In this document: piece after piece, positions 24,737-38,087 of the stretch
Numbering within the stretch: the stretch's first letter is position 1
Layout of the letters: each line of letters begins with the position of its first letter
Assembly: GCA_030770425.1 (NCBI GenBank)
Contig: JASJFT010000007.1
Span: 66,245-130,244 of the forward strand
DNA: 64,000 nucleotides
Source of the DNA: Darksidea phi
Taxonomy: Eukaryota > Ascomycota > Dothideomycetes > Pleosporales > Lentitheciaceae
Direction of reading: 5' to 3'
The notes under the pieces: generated by a model
What the model saw: the letters and a program-made list of their open reading frames with translations, nothing else
The model's database searches: none
Told to the model about the DNA's origin: nothing
Program-made: the position numbers and the translations under genes

Positions 24737-26168
24737 TCACTTCTTCACAATCCTCTCAATAGCATCCATGCCCTTGGCCAAGACATCCATGCGCGGGCCA
24801 TAGCTAAGACGCACAAAGTGATGGCACGGGCTGTCGAAGAGATCACGACGCTTCGATGGGTTAAGATCGAAGAAGATACCTGGGACAACAATAACCTTCT
24901 CCTCCAAGCAGGCAGCGAAGAAGTTGAGTCCGTCGTTGATAGAATCGGGGAGACCAGACAAATCGAGCCAGAGGTAGAAGGTTGAGTTGGGCATGAAGGG
25001 GAACTTGAAGCCCATTTCCTGGAGGCGGCCGATGACGAAGTCGCGCTTGGTGCGGAAGTGCATTTGCAGAGCGCGCATTTCGTTGCGCACGCGCGGGGGA
25101 TCGAGCATTTGTACGGCGGCCTCTTGGAAGGGGACATTGCAACCTCCGTCGAGGTAAGAACCGCAGCTGCCGATGGCCTTGATGAACTCTTTGGGGCCGA
25201 GGACCCACGCAACTCTCCATCCCGGGAGGCGGAACCTCTTGGTCAAGCCGTCAATAATGAGCACATCATCCTCGTCCACATCCTCGATATTATCCGCGCT
25301 CGAGATGACGGTGCCATCGCAATCCGTCGTATAATTATACCCGCAGTAGAACTCATCCATAATCAACGTCGCACGATCTCTGCAGATGTTCTGAATCTGG
25401 GCCAGTTCGGGGTTGGCGATCATCTGGCCGGTGGGGTTACGAGGGTTGGAGGTGAGGATGACGGAGGTGCCACGGGCGATTTCCTCGGCCACCTTGTCTG
25501 GGGACATGTGGTATTTGTCGTCTTCGCCGAGAGGGATGGGAATGGCGGCGATGTTTCTGAAGAGTGACAGCATCTCGTTGTAGGCGGTGTAATCGGGGAT
25601 GAAGAAGCCCAGGTAGCAGTTTCCGAGGACGGCGGCGATGCGGATGAGGCCTGCGCGGCCACCGGGCACGATGCAAACATTCTCCCTAGGACATGTTAGC
25701 CATGCAGTCCTTCCTCTCGCCGTAGGTTACTTACCAAGTGTACTGGCTCTTCCTCCATTTGCGGTGATGCTCGTTGTACAGCCTAGCCACGGCCTCCCTC
25801 AACGGCTTGATACCCGCCGTGGGACCATACTCGCGGCCATGGCTCGTGATATCCACCTCCTTGGGCCTCTCAAAGCACCCCTGGATCTCGTCATCAACCT
25901 CTGGCGCGCCCTGTCCCAGATTTGCCCATTTGTCGGGGTCTTCAAGGTAGCCGTGCTCGTAGGCGCGCTCAGAGGTCCACACGACGCCGGTGGAGGCACG
26001 GGTGGGGTCGAGACCGGCGTGCGGCTTGTGGCCTTCGTGGGCGCGGAACTGCCGGTGGATCTTTGAAGTGAGCTCGCTCTCGGTGGGGTCTTTGGACGAG
26101 GAAAACCTCCTGTTGCTGAAGGTCCCTGAGGACCTCAAGATGGGCACCTTGGCGGCTGAGAAAGACAT
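24737..26168 (-). CDS. PLP-dependent class I/II aminotransferase, probably mitochondrial
   Basis: Two exons, complement of 25735-26168 and 24737-25685 (49-nt intron), encode 460 residues. Fold-type I motifs are clear: GREYGPTAGIKPLREA (substrate/PLP region), SNPRNPTGQMI, MDEFYCGYNY (PLP-binding aspartate and tyrosine), the Schiff-base lysine in DGLTKRFRLPGWR, and the carboxylate-binding arginine in FVRLSYG. The N-terminus KVPILRSSGTFSNRRFSSS looks like a mitochondrial presequence. The enzyme transfers an amino group between an amino acid and a 2-oxo acid; the substrate cannot be told from sequence. It resembles the broad aspartate/kynurenine/ACC-synthase-like group. An upstream in-frame ATG at 26,240 would add a proline-rich leader that looks like translated UTR. 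Confidence 0.87.
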
Positions 26169-27285
26169 GTTGTCGCTCGAGCTTGAGATAAGCTTTTCTA
26201 GCGGGCTTGGGAGTGGTGGGGGAGGGAGGGGAGGGTGCAATCAATGTGCAGACCCTGGGAATATTTCCGGTACAGCTTCAATTGAGCCGGATGTAAAAAG
26301 CAGTGAAGAGCAGTCCGAACGATCAGAAGAAGAGCTCCAGCAGAAAGAGCGGGGACAGTTGCTTTTATAAAAACGCCGCCAACGCGACAAGCTCCACCTC
26401 GTCGCCATCCAGTCCCGCAACCCAACGCTGCCACAGCCACTTGGGCCAGAAAGGCAGTTAGCCGGCGTCCGTCCGACAGCTCTGTCTCACCGACGATCCA
26501 ATCGCTCTCCCATGCATCCCGCCCAGCTAGCATGGGTGCTATTCGCCCGCGGGCCGGCACCCTCCATCATTCTCACACCGCCCGAACTTTCGACTGGCTG
26601 CCGAGCTCCAACAGCGTAAGAGTTGCGGTCAAGGCGTACACATTCCCCAGTCCGCCATGATCGGTTGAGGATGATGGGCAATTGCAACTAGGTACGCCTG
26701 ATGAGAAGGAACTGAGACAGCAGCGCCTCAGCCTTCCAGCCCACTGTCATCGAGGCCATCTGGGGAGGCGCCGAGAGAATAATGCCTCAGCCGTAACCCT
26801 ATCGGAGCTGCTAGATGGCTTTTTGGAAACTTTTCAGTCTGAAACCGTGCACCTCCAATTCAGCGTCGCGAATTCATCCATCCAGACAACCTCAGCCTCG
26901 GGCGTTCCGATTCCTTTTCGGAAGTCGGGATTGTCGGCCGGAAAGCGACAACTTGGATCGCCAACAAGCACTGTTCAACGTGTACACAGTATCACCTTTC
27001 GAAACGCTAGATGTCCGAGACGCAACCCAACTGTGATACCTCAATGTAGCTGACCTTGCGCGATTAATTTCCACGGCGTCATCATATCGACAGGCCGTAA
27101 TACATGCTGATTCACGCGATCCGTGTACATTGCTATATACAGCCACAACTGAGAGAGGTTGTTTGAGCACGGGGAATTGACGCCGCCATAAAGACGCATA
27201 TAGACAGCCCTAATTTGTACCCTCTCCTTATCGGCCTAATTCTACAGTGTATGACAAACAAACAAGGAACTCGAAGCCAACACGT
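26169..27285. other. Intergenic: aminotransferase promoter and V-ATPase 3' flank
   Basis: About 1.1 kb with no supportable gene. A 123-codon plus-strand frame from 26,682 starts at TTG, not ATG, and has no domain. GGAGGGAGGGGAGGG-type purine sequence lies just upstream of the aminotransferase start (26,210-26,236). Confidence 0.4.
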
Positions 27286-30040
27286 CTACTCTACAGGATC
27301 CTCCTCGAGTAACTTCTCGAAACTAAACGGCTCAAACGGCACTCCATCACCAATGAAATGCTTGCTCATCGCCTCCACCCAGTGTAAACGCAACGAATGC
27401 AACATAGCACTCGTGCCTTCCATAACACAGAGCACAGCCACCGTGAGCATGAACCACATGTAGAAGACCACAACCATGATGACAGCGCCGCCGACGCCGG
27501 TAAAAGCGAAAGCGTTCTTCATGGTCATGTCCCATAGGACGATGGAGAGACGTTGATGGGCGAGGGAGAGGGCCCAGAGACGGAGATAGGAGGCTGTGTG
27601 AGAGACGCAGTTGAGGCAGAATTCTGGTTGTTCGTTAGTAAGTAGAATGTAAATAGAAGTAAGCAAACATACCGATAGTGTGAATGACCTGGTGGATCAT
27701 GACCTCACCAAACTCAAACTCCTCGTGTTCCTCGCCTTGGCCGATGTCCTGCGTGATCATCGCCATGCCATCCCCGTCATCCCCAAAGCTCTCTCGTCCG
27801 CCGTTGAGATTGCGGCCGTCCTCCTCGTCGTCATCGTCATCCAAAGCGCTGACACGAGTGCTCTCTCCAATACCGCGGTATCCCAGAGCACGAGCCTTGT
27901 TATGTTCCCATCGAAGGTAGAAAGGCTTGAGGAACAAGAGGATAGGAACGCATACAAGAGCCATGAGCAGCAGAACAACCTGTACACCAGCCTGTCCAGG
28001 ATAAAGGGGCGCCGAGGGTTCCTCAAGTTTACCAGGTTGGAGGAACATGTAGATCAACATGTTTAGCAAACTAGGCGGGTTCTGTCCGCGTCCAGGCCAG
28101 TCAACACACCACTTGTAGACGATACAGAATGACAAATACCCGAAGATTGACTGGAAGAAAATCATGCCGGGGACGAAGTTGCCCCAGATGTCGATAGGTG
28201 TCTTGAAGTAGCGTGAGTTGACGAGGGACCAAATGAGCGAGAAGGTCATGTGGCACCAGCCGAGCAAGATACTGAGCTTCATCTTGTAGCTGTTGGAAAA
28301 GAGTAGATCGTTGTCGGTGTCGTGCCATCTCCAGTCCAACCCGAAGGGGTATGTGTATCCCTCAACCCTGGAAGAAGTAGGACCCTTGCCACCCTTGGGG
28401 TTGTCATCCCACTCCCACATAGACTTGAACCAGGGGAGTTCCTTGGAGAAGGCGTCGCAATAAAGCAAGCCAGTGTAGATGGAAAAAATACCCATCATGA
28501 GGACAATGTACCGACCGTAGAAGATCATGGAGAACAGTTCGTCTAATTTGCTGCGTTGCAACTTGCGTTCGTAGTGAATCATGGCAAGGGCCGCACAGAG
28601 AAGGATGATACCGTGACCAGCGTCACCAAACATGACGGCGAACATGAATGGGAACGTGACGATTGCGGGTAGGGCGGGGTTGACTTCACGGTATTTGATG
28701 GTTCCATAGGCGTCTATAATGGTTTGGAAGGCGAGCGTGAAGCGGTTGGTCTTAAAATAAGTTGGCGGAGTCTTGGTAGTTTTGATCTGGTTGACAATGG
28801 TTGGTACAGACAGTCCAGCGCGGTCATTTACATCGGATAGTGTCGACTTGATTAGCCCAAGAGAGTTGGTCGGCGCCCACGCTTCCGCGATGAGCGTCTT
28901 CCGTTGGTGATCATACGAGAACTTGTTCAGGGTCTGGTAGGTTCCCTTTTCTTTCTTGATGATGACCATCCAAGCGGCAAGATTACGGCTGATGGCGGTC
29001 AGCTCGGCGTCCAACGTTGATTTGGTGTTTCTCAAGACACTAGCCAAGTCGCTCAATCGACTGTTGACCTCGCGGATCTGGTCGCGGCGGAGCTCGCTGT
29101 TTTCGTCCACGCTGTAGAGGTCGGCCCCCATGGACTCGGAGATCTTGCGAATCTTCGCGATGATTTCCTTGCCATGAGCAAAGATGATGAAAACATTTTT
29201 GCTGGTCTCCTCGTTCGTCTCTGGGTTGATAATGGGTTCTGGAATCTCCGACTGGTTCATGTACAAATTACCACGAAGCGTCCTCCACAGAATTCTTTCG
29301 AAAGCCGCGATGCGCTCGCGTGGGATGACGCCGGCAACGAATCCGATGTTCATTACGGAAAAGGATCGGTCTGCAGCATCGCCTTGACCACGTTCCTCGA
29401 CGTCGTGGAGCAGAGGGGCGTCATCATCGTCGAGCGAGTGGCGGATTTCTTCGGTCTGTCCCCGAGCCCTATCAAAAAACCCGCCAGCCTCTCTCAACAC
29501 CCAACGCCATTCTGTAAGCTCCACTTCCCGCTTCTTCAGCGTCTCGTAGCTCTCATTCAAAGACGAGATTCTGGTCTCTAGCTGTTGGCTCTTGTCGGCG
29601 AGTTCATCGATCTCGGAGGCAGAAGGCGAGGTGAAAGGGTTGTTGAAGTCGTATATGGAACGCATCGGGATAGTCGCCTTATCCATCTGCGAGTGGAAGT
29701 ATCCTGGCCCATGTCAGCCGGGAAACCTTGTGCATTATGTGCATACGACATACGAAGTTGGCGTTCCACATTGTCCAATCTGCGAATCTCCTGCGTAAAG
29801 GTACGTTGGAAGGCGGTGGTTTCGGAATTGAGCTGGGAAATCGAACTGTTAGCTTCCATCCTCATCGATCCCCATATTTGAAACTGCATTTCTAGCTCTG
29901 CACCCACTCACATCTCTAAAGTCCATGACACCAAGCTCTCCAAGGGCGGAGACGACCTCGCGCCCAATTTCGTTGGAGATGTACAGCTGCGTCAAGGACA
30001 TGTCCGCCGAGCGGAACATGGTGTCCGTGTGCGGCGCCAT
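27286..30040 (-). CDS. VPH1: V-type proton ATPase subunit a (Vph1/Stv1)
   Basis: Four exons, complement of 29912-30040, 29754-29832, 27673-29703 and 27286-27623, encode 858 residues (introns 79, 50 and 49 nt). Subunit a of the Vo sector forms the proton half-channels. The cytosolic N-terminal half starts [20 protein letters not shown], as is usual, and contains [20 protein letters not shown]. The C-terminal half has about eight membrane segments, beginning at [18 protein letters not shown]. Two arginines needed for proton transfer in yeast (R735 and R799) are present as R761 ([12 protein letters not shown]) and R825 (HSLRLHW), with the same 64-residue spacing. The protein is expected in vacuolar or endosomal membranes. 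Only one subunit-a gene is seen here, so a Vph1 versus Stv1 assignment is not possible. Confidence 0.95.
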
Positions 30041-31250
30041 GATGGGCAGCACTGAAGACAAGCGGATCAGCAAGAGCAAGTTTGCCTCAAGGGTAGCGTG
30101 GGGGGTTGGTCGGGGATGATGGCCACAGCTGCCTCGAGCTGTGGACGATGATGCGGCAAGCAGGGCCGACAGCGCCAAGCGCATTAGCGTTACACGTCAC
30201 GTGCAGTCACCTTACCCTTTCACGTGTGTGCAATGTTGAACCTGGAACACCCGCCACCATTAGCAACAGTGGCATACCATTCCATCTCTCCTAATTGATT
30301 GGCTCTAATCGTAGCTTCCCTTAACTCCGAACGAAATTAAAGACACTCGCATCACTTCGACAGGTGGCTGAAAAGCAGATGAATTTGACATTCAAGTACA
30401 AGTGATCCAAGCAATAGGGAGACTTAGTAAGCGTGAGTTGTGTCTACTCGCGGTCAGAGTGGCGTTTTTCCAAGAACTCGCAGCATTGCAGGAACTTGAG
30501 CGGACAACTAAGAACCTACTTGACGCCGAGTAGCTGAAGCTAAAGAGGGAGATGGTTCTGCAAATAATAATAGGCACTGTTCTCATGACTGTAAAGAATC
30601 TGCAATGGTTTGCTCCCAAAAAAAGAATAGGGTAGGGAGGTTCTTTATGGGAAACACGGTAGATGCTGAGCTTATAATCGGAGACTAAGACACAAATGCC
30701 GTAACATAGCCTAGAACCCGCGAATCTCATCTTTAAACGTGGGTTAGAGTGCAACTGCTTGGTAACATATTTCGTATTTGTCCTAGGAAATTGATGTGAG
30801 AAGATCCGAGAAAACAATCGCCTGTATACGTGACGAGCTTTGTAGCTTGCTAGAACATGCGCGTGTTTACATGCTGCCATGTCAAGCTCGGCGGGGCCAC
30901 AACTTAGAATATAGGTGGAGAAGCTGCAGCGGCGAGAAAGCAAAGGGAACGCGGACGGGAGTCCAGACAATGTTCGACATCATGTACACGCGAAGAGCTT
31001 CTAGACTCTTCAAAGTCGTTGTTTTGCCGAGGGAAAATACATACTCATGATAACTGAAACTGCTGTCATTATCCCATGTAACATACATGAAAACCCTAGC
31101 CGATTCCTCAACACATAATCCCGCATTTTCACTTGCCTAGAGCAATAAGACTCTCCATATGATCCTTCGCTACCATGCGAAAAAAAAATGTGGAAATCTT
31201 CTCAAGGCGTAAATTATATGATGAAGCGCCATACTGTAGCAGACCCATAA
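30041..31250. other. Intergenic: V-ATPase promoter and MER3 3' flank
   Basis: About 1.2 kb. A 192-codon minus-strand frame (30,392-30,970) has no domain and biased composition; I do not call it a gene. The V-ATPase 5' region is CG-rich near 30,100-30,190. Confidence 0.4.
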
Positions 31251-34200
31251 TTAGTCAATAAGCTCCACGATATCACCAAACTCTTTGAATAGCCACGGCT
31301 CAAGGCCTTCGTAAGCCTCAGGGACCGGTTGATCTTTCGGTTCGATGCCCTCCTCCTTGTACACGGTCGGTTTCTCGTGGGTGCCGTACTTTGGTCGTCC
31401 TAGCTCGCCCAGAATAAGACCCTCTGGCATAGGTCTAGCAGGCTTGACACAGCTGTTTGCCGGGTGTCGATTGCTTATATCGTTGAGCAAGAGGGAATGG
31501 CCCTTTTCCAGAGGAATAGAAGGAACGTTGACCACTGAAGAAATCGGGGACCCCAACGGAGGAGTAGATAGCTGATTATTCGCCGGATTGGTAGAACCAG
31601 TAGGGACGAAGTCTTCATCCTCAAGGCCGGAATCGTAGTCAGCATGCAGCGGATATTCGAGTTCGTGTAAACGTTCATCCGAACCTTGACCCGCAACTTG
31701 AAGCTCTTCAGAGTCCGCCATACCAATCATAACATCTTCGAACAAGGATTCGTCATCACCAAATGTCTCCGACAGCCGGTCTTGGGCGATATGATTGACC
31801 GATGATTGCCCACCATCATCGAGCGCCAATTTGTTTTGGTTCTTACCTGCCACCGATTGTGCATGGCTAGGGTCCAATTGCTGCAGCTCACAAGTCATAT
31901 CCTTGACGTGAACATCTCTATAATCGCTGGAGATTGAGTCAGGGCGTACAGTGTCGGAGTCAATATCTAAGAAGGAAAGATTTGGATATCCATCCTTGTC
32001 ATAACAATACCCCGGCTTCTGATGCATAACAAAAGATATGGATGATGGCGGATCCTTCCTTGGAATACTCTTGTGAGGTTTGTGTAGGTTCTGGTAGTCC
32101 TTTGGACCATTGATAGCATAGTTGGCTTTCTTTCTCTTGTCATCTCGGGTAAGGTCAAGCTCCTCTATCGCAACCGAGCACTTTCGCTTTGAAGCAATAA
32201 GTTGCAATTTCGTCTGCGTCTTCCTCTCCCTGTCTTCAAGCCCTTTACCAGCAAACTGGGAAGATGCTGCATTTGACAGAACGCGCTTCGCGCCGGTCTT
32301 CTTGGGCGGCTTGTCCATGCCATCTTTGCAGCACATGTGCCTGCAAGCTTGCTTATCTTTGCATGAATGATTACAAGCCCATTTGCCATTGTCGAGCTGC
32401 CTATGTTCCTGCTCGCCAAGGTCCGGTCGACGCACAGTTGGTTCCGCACGAGCAGACTTGTCCTTCGGCAAAGCATTCTTCGTGGTATTCTTCCTAGTGA
32501 TGTTGTCGGTAGGATTCGCGTAGTTGTCAATATGATCAAAGTCAAGATCTTGAAACGAGGCCTTCAAAAGCTCGTCGTCGTCGATGTCATCGTCACCAAA
32601 CTCGTCGGTAGTGGCGAGCGTTTTCCACGTAGACATGGCGCTTTCGATGCGTCGCCGGGACATATTGGACGTGGGTCGTCCAGGCCCACGAAGTGTGGGC
32701 GGCTCAAGTGACTTCGGAATCGGAAACATCGATGGAGCAAACTTTGGTGTAACAGAGGCGCTTCGAGCGGTCCCAGCTAGCTGGGGTCAGTACTATACAG
32801 CGTACCGATTTAGGTGCACTCACCTATTCCATCACACATAATATAGCAATTGATACTAAGATTCGGGGCCGTGAGAAGAGCAGGGAAGACCAAAACTTGC
32901 CCCCTGCCGAGCTTCTTCGCACTGGACATTGTTAGCACAGCAGCTTCCAGAGGATAACAATACTTGCCTAATGCGGGCAAAGTGGATCTTGTGCCCGTCA
33001 GAAGTCTCTGCGAGCAAGCAGACATAAACGGCCCGGGAATTATAATATTCTGGAGTCTTTTCATTTATAAAGCCAATGTCAGCTTTCACCTGCACCTTTA
33101 CACCTTCGGGGTCCTTCATAACCTGAGAGCATTAGCACGTGGTGGGTCGACCCAAAAATTACGGCTCACAGAGGATGATAATGTGTGTAATGACACCCGA
33201 AGCTTTGGAAAGCTCTTGAGCTTCTCGAGAATGCTCATTCCAAAAGGGGGATTCCTGCCCAGGCTGCTTTCGATTCGGTGAGCTTCTGTGCAGTCCAGCT
33301 CCTCGATTGACCTGATGCCAACGTTTGCCAGCTTGCGTACGCCCACAACGCCAATCCCTTCAATCTGTCTCATCTGTAACGGACTATCATCCCACACCCT
33401 GGCGGTGAGGCTTCGTTCTAACATCAGTGCGTTATTGATGCTTACCGAATCGCCTAGGCAGATCTGACAGTCGATGATGCAGCGAACCAAGCGTATGATG
33501 TGCTTGAACACGACAATAGCCTCCATGTTGTACTGCGCTCTATGTTTGGAGAGATCATCGTTCCAGGTGATGTCAGCGGCTCCGAGCACAGATTGAACGA
33601 GGAGAGACACTTTGTGAGCTGGCAAATCAAGGTTGACTGGGATAGGAAACCGAATATAGGGCGACTTGTTGATGACTTTGTAGAGATGTTTTTCGCCCGC
33701 TCGGAATCGAATACTCTCGAACTCGGAAGCTTGTGCAATCGCTGACAGCTATTGTACCCAAAGTTAGTAACAGTTACCCAGACTTAAGGACTTGCTTGGA
33801 CTTACTATCTCCGAAATCGAAGCTTTCGGTTGGAGTCCCATCAAGATCCGCATGCTGTGAAAGTGCACGTAGTAACGTGCCATAGCATGGCCGAATTCTG
33901 TGCATCGCATGTACTCTTGGCCCATGGCGAGGTTGTTATCCCGCAAAAGGTTGATATCTCGGGAGCAAATGTCATCCAGTTGCTCGTCGACGCTCTGCCC
34001 ACTCCGGGCACCGTCCAGCTTGTAGTACACCGGATTTTGTTTCAAGCGAACGTAGAGGAATGTACTTGTGAGCCACCTCCTCGCGGAGAAAAGATCGCGT
34101 ATCGTTCCCAGGCTAATTTCAGCATTCATGTGGTCGATGAGATTCAGATGCAGAGTACTCTCCAGAACGCCTTGCCCCGTCACCATCTTCTCGTACTTTG

Positions 34201-36111
34201 CGACCTTGCTCTGTCGGGTCATGATGACCGCTACTCCACTATCGTCAAACTGCGGGCGTCCTGCGCGACCAAGCATCTGCATAATCTCTATATCTGCATA
34301 TTCCTGGAGCATGTCTCGTGTGAAGGTGACAGTGTTCTTGATGACGACCAGGTGACAGGGTAGATTAACACCAACTGCTAACGTCGAGGTACAGCAGATG
34401 ACGCTTATTTCACCCTTCAAAAACGCCTTTTCGACAGCGACTCTGTCATCTGTTTCGATGCCGGCATGGTGAAAGGCAACTCCAGACGCTGTGCAGTCGC
34501 GAAGGTCGCGATTACGAAAGGGCGCAAGCTTTGGTGGCTCTCTCCAGGCGCGGTCCCTGAGATGCTGTTTAACCCACCAATTCGCAAGCATTTTTGCTGT
34601 TGCCACCGTGGAGTTCCTTGTGCAACAGAAGACCATTATTGGCTTCTTTTCAGAGTACTTATGAATGATCTCTGGGAGCTGAGCATCGAGGAATTTCTCG
34701 AAAGCAAAGTCATTGCTGCTGCTGAACTGATAGCCGCAGACATGCTTTTGCAGCTTGACCGGTCTGAATTCTTCTCCAAAAGTCTCATTGGCGGCTGGTT
34801 CGTACGCCTCTGCAGAGTTCTTTCCTAGCCATCTTGCTACATCGCCTACATTGGGAACGGTCGCAGACAAAGCGACGAAGCGCACATCAGTGGCAATTGA
34901 CTTCATGCGGGACACGATCGCTTCCAGGGTTGCACCGCGGTCTTCCTTTAGAATATGGACCTCGTCAATCAGGAGCAGCTTGATGAGCCGCATCAGCTTC
35001 TCGTGATCTTTCCACTTTCGAGTGATGCTATCCCACTTCTCGGGAGTGGTGATGATAACGTTGGCACTCTGTACATTCCGAAGGTCCGCGGCGTCGGTGT
35101 CACCGGTGAGCTCTACACAATTTAGACCAACCTGACCGAACTTCACCTGCCAGTCTCGCTGACGCTCAGAGCAGAGAGCCTTCGTTGGTGCCTGATAGAC
35201 GATTTTGTACTGCCCTGTAGCGTTAGTGGCAATAGCTCGACAAACCGCTAGTTCTAGAACCACGGTCTTGCCACTGCCCGTAGGTGATGCAAGAACGAAA
35301 TTGTCGTTAGACCTGTATACGCTGTTGAAGCATTTCGATTGGATAGCATTGAAATTGGGATACGGAAAGATTGTGCGAAGGCGATCAGGAAGTTCGCTGA
35401 TGAGTACGAGCGGGATTCCCTGACAAACGGGAGCCTGACTCTGCGGCACAGGACTCGGTGCTGATAGCGTAAACGAGGCTTGTGGCCCCGCGCGAGTTGC
35501 TTGCCGGGGTATTTGACGATTTATGAAAGACGTCTTTTCTTCATAAGCGTAAGGCCATCCTCCAGACTGGGTAGCGCTGAATGAGGCACTCTTACCTCGC
35601 CTCTGGCTAGCCAAGAACGCTGGGCTCGAAGGCGCCCCTAGCTGGGTATCCGAGCTGGAACACTGCGGTTGTACAGCATTGTGGGTATATTGCTGCCGCT
35701 CAAAGAAGGTCTGCTCTCCTATTGAGCGTCAGTACCACCCATACGGACAAGGCCGAAGCTCTTGGGTACTCACGGCCGAGATCATAAGCGGCACCGTCAT
35801 GCACATGATACGACGGCTGCGGCGCAAGCGAAAGTCGCGCCTCCCCTTTCGCAGCCTGTCGTTGACGATCCTCGTACGGCTGCTGCATCAGGCGCTCATC
35901 TAGATGCTCATCAATCACTCACTCCACCACCCCTCACGTCTCAGCACCTACCAGACGAGTCTAACGTAGCATCCTGTCCATGCTGTTCGTCATCCTCCAC
36001 CCGATCGTGCCAAGGCTCATGGCGTGACGAGCGGTACCGGTCTCGTCGAGGCACTGGCGGAGCTGCTCGGTCGTGGAGCTGGTCAAGGAGGGTAAAGACT
36101 CCTTCATTCAT
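31251..36111 (-). CDS. MER3: Meiotic ATP-dependent DNA helicase MER3/HFM1
   Basis: Seven exons, complement of 35952-36111, 35774-35899, 33806-35718, 33170-33748, 32968-33122, 32824-32921 and 31251-32776, close to 1,518 residues. This is a Ski2-like helicase of the ZMM group, which promotes crossovers by stabilising and extending D-loops. Motifs: PTGSGKTVV (K246), LLLIDEVHIL (about 345-354), VALSATVPN, QMLGRAGRPQFDD; then a Sec63-type domain. The C-terminal part has the Cys/His cluster CNHSCKDKQACRHMCC known from Mer3/HFM1 and a long acidic, probably disordered tail. One intron (32922-32967) needs a GC donor (AG|GCAAGT) to join ARI to SAKKLG. The ATG at 36,111 (MNEGVFTLLDQLHD) is preferred; another in-frame ATG exists at 36,258. 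The N-terminal exons are the least certain. Confidence 0.9.
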
Positions 36112-36589
36112 GACTGCTACTTGCAACGGAGATGATTGGTGAGATATAGCTGCAACGCGGTGAAGATGAATGGGATGCGGAAGAAAGAGAGTAGGGAGTG
36201 TTGGAGTGGCGAAATGAAACCTAAGTGCGTCGTAGAGAAGGGAGGAAGTCACGACCATCAACACCAGTACTCTCGAAAAGGTTCACATCATCTTAGACTT
36301 CATGAGAGGTAGCCTGCCATCATCGAGCTAGACTCTTGGAAGGACAAGAGCTTTTTCGCCCGTTCATACGAGGATTATGGAAAGCGCCCTCGCAAGTGTG
36401 CCCGTTCAAGCTGCACAACGGCATGTATATGCTTCTCTAAAATCGGTGGTATCCAAACCGCGGTAATAGCATCGGCGTCTCTTCATTGTAGGCCTCCCTA
36501 CTTCCAACTAAACTGTAGGTCACAGTGCGACGTTGTGCCTTGAGATTTTCATATTCACGAGTGCTTGCTCCTTTCCCGCACTTTCATGC
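36112..36589. other. Intergenic: MER3 promoter and transporter 3' flank
   Basis: About 480 bases with no gene seen. The sequence next to MER3 should hold its promoter; no TATA box stands out. Confidence 0.4.
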
Positions 36590-38087
36590 TCACGCGTCTC
36601 GTTTCGGAAACTTGCGCTCAGCTGGAGAGCTGGGTCTCGGCGTAGTTATGCCCTCCGGTCTCGTAGGACTCATCACCGTCAATGTGGAATCGTGATATGT
36701 GTTGTTATCGTCGACATTCGTCTCCTGAAACTCGACAATCTTGATAGGTGAGGGTCGCGAACGTTCGGGTAAACTGTAAAGGTACGTCGCCGCCATGACA
36801 ATCGATGTACCAACAAGATACTGCATTCAATCAATCGGCAAAAGGCGGAAAGGCAGGCACTCATATCACTCACCGAGATGGTAATCTTGAAGTCAAAAAA
36901 GTACGCGCTTGCTAAAGCGCTGACAATGATAGAAATGCTCGTAGCAAAATTCTTTGCGATGTTGTCTGCATAGTTAATCACCAACGCAACGATTATGCCA
37001 CCAGCGGCCTGAAACCCTATGGCTGTCCAAACAACCCAATTGTATCCTGCAAAGAAGCCGGTCTTCGCAATGTTTTCGCCGTCGACCCATATAACGCCTA
37101 AGAATAGCGCCGGGAAGAGGGACCAGAAGGAGAGCTGGCAGTTGCGAACCCACAGAGACACCGGCTTGGTTCCCGCTGATGCTGACTCCTTGAGCACCTT
37201 TTCGAAGCATACTCCTGCCAAGCCGGACAGCGCGCAGGATATCAGAACGGCAATGAGACCAACCGAGCGGTTCATTTGCGGATGCTGTAGAGCTACATCC
37301 TCCTCGATGCCTTCGTAGGTTGCAGATCGCTTCGCAATGAATGAGCGGACGGCGCGGGTGGCAAGGTCTCCAGCATAATCAAGTGATCGGTGTGAATACT
37401 TTGGGGCCGTGCCTTTCAGATCCTCCACAGTTACCTCAGGTGCCTGCTGAGGTAATTGAACAATCGAGACTCCAACAATAAGGAGTAGTAACGAAGCCCA
37501 TCTCTTCGGTGACAATGTCCGGCCCAAAAGCAACACACTGAACACTGCGGTCGTCAGGATTTTCAGTTGGTATGTGACTTGGAATGTCGAAGGGTCCAGG
37601 TTGCTGACAGCAACGTACTGCAGCGTATTCTGCAATGTGTACAACGCTGCCGGCACCGCTAACTTCCAACTCTCGTTTGCAAATATGGAAGATACAAGAT
37701 TTTGAACGAGTGCGGTAGCGGGTGTGTTCGGGGGAAGGTTCGTCGATATTTCGTATAGCGCCACGGTCGCGCTGATTGCAAGCTTGATCGCTTCGTTTAG
37801 GAAGACGGAGGTTGAGGAATGATAGCGGTAGCCATTTACTAAAGGCATGATTCGCGAATAATGCATGACCTACACGTATCGTCAGTCCCGTGGTCGCGGT
37901 CGGGGGTTCAGTCGTGAGCGCAAGGCAGCAGGTGGGACAGACCAGAATGAGAGCTGAATTCTGGAAGGTGAGCTACGTGCGATTGTTAGCTACGCCCCAA
38001 CGTTTGCCGTCATTTGAATTGTACCGTAATCAGCGAAAGGTGCTTCATCGACACGCCTCGGAGCGAAGCGCTCCTGTCGGGTGCCAT
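36590..38087 (-). CDS. Golgi UDP-galactose (nucleotide-sugar) transporter
   Basis: Four exons, complement of 38025-38087, 37943-37972, 36874-37869 and 36590-36820, encode 439 residues (introns 52, 73 and 53 nt). Exon 2 is only 30 nt (LTFQNSALIL) but restores the classic start KHLSLITLTFQNSALILVMHYSR of SLC35A-type transporters. About ten membrane segments follow, with family motifs NLDPSTFQVTYQLKILTTA, LLLIVGVSIVQLP, AGVCFEKVLK, NYADNIAKNFATSISII and FDFKITIS. The protein should exchange cytosolic UDP-galactose, or a related nucleotide sugar, for UMP at the Golgi. Exact substrate cannot be read from sequence. The C-terminal tail of about 60 residues is hydrophilic (SPTRPEGITTPRPSSPAE). Confidence 0.9.

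Noticed and set aside
26682..27053. 123-codon plus-strand frame
   Set aside because: It begins at TTG and lacks any motif; it lies in a promoter/3' flank region.
30392..30970. 192-codon minus-strand frame
   Set aside because: Composition is Ser/Arg/Cys-rich with no domain, no intron signals that help, and no homologue I recognise.
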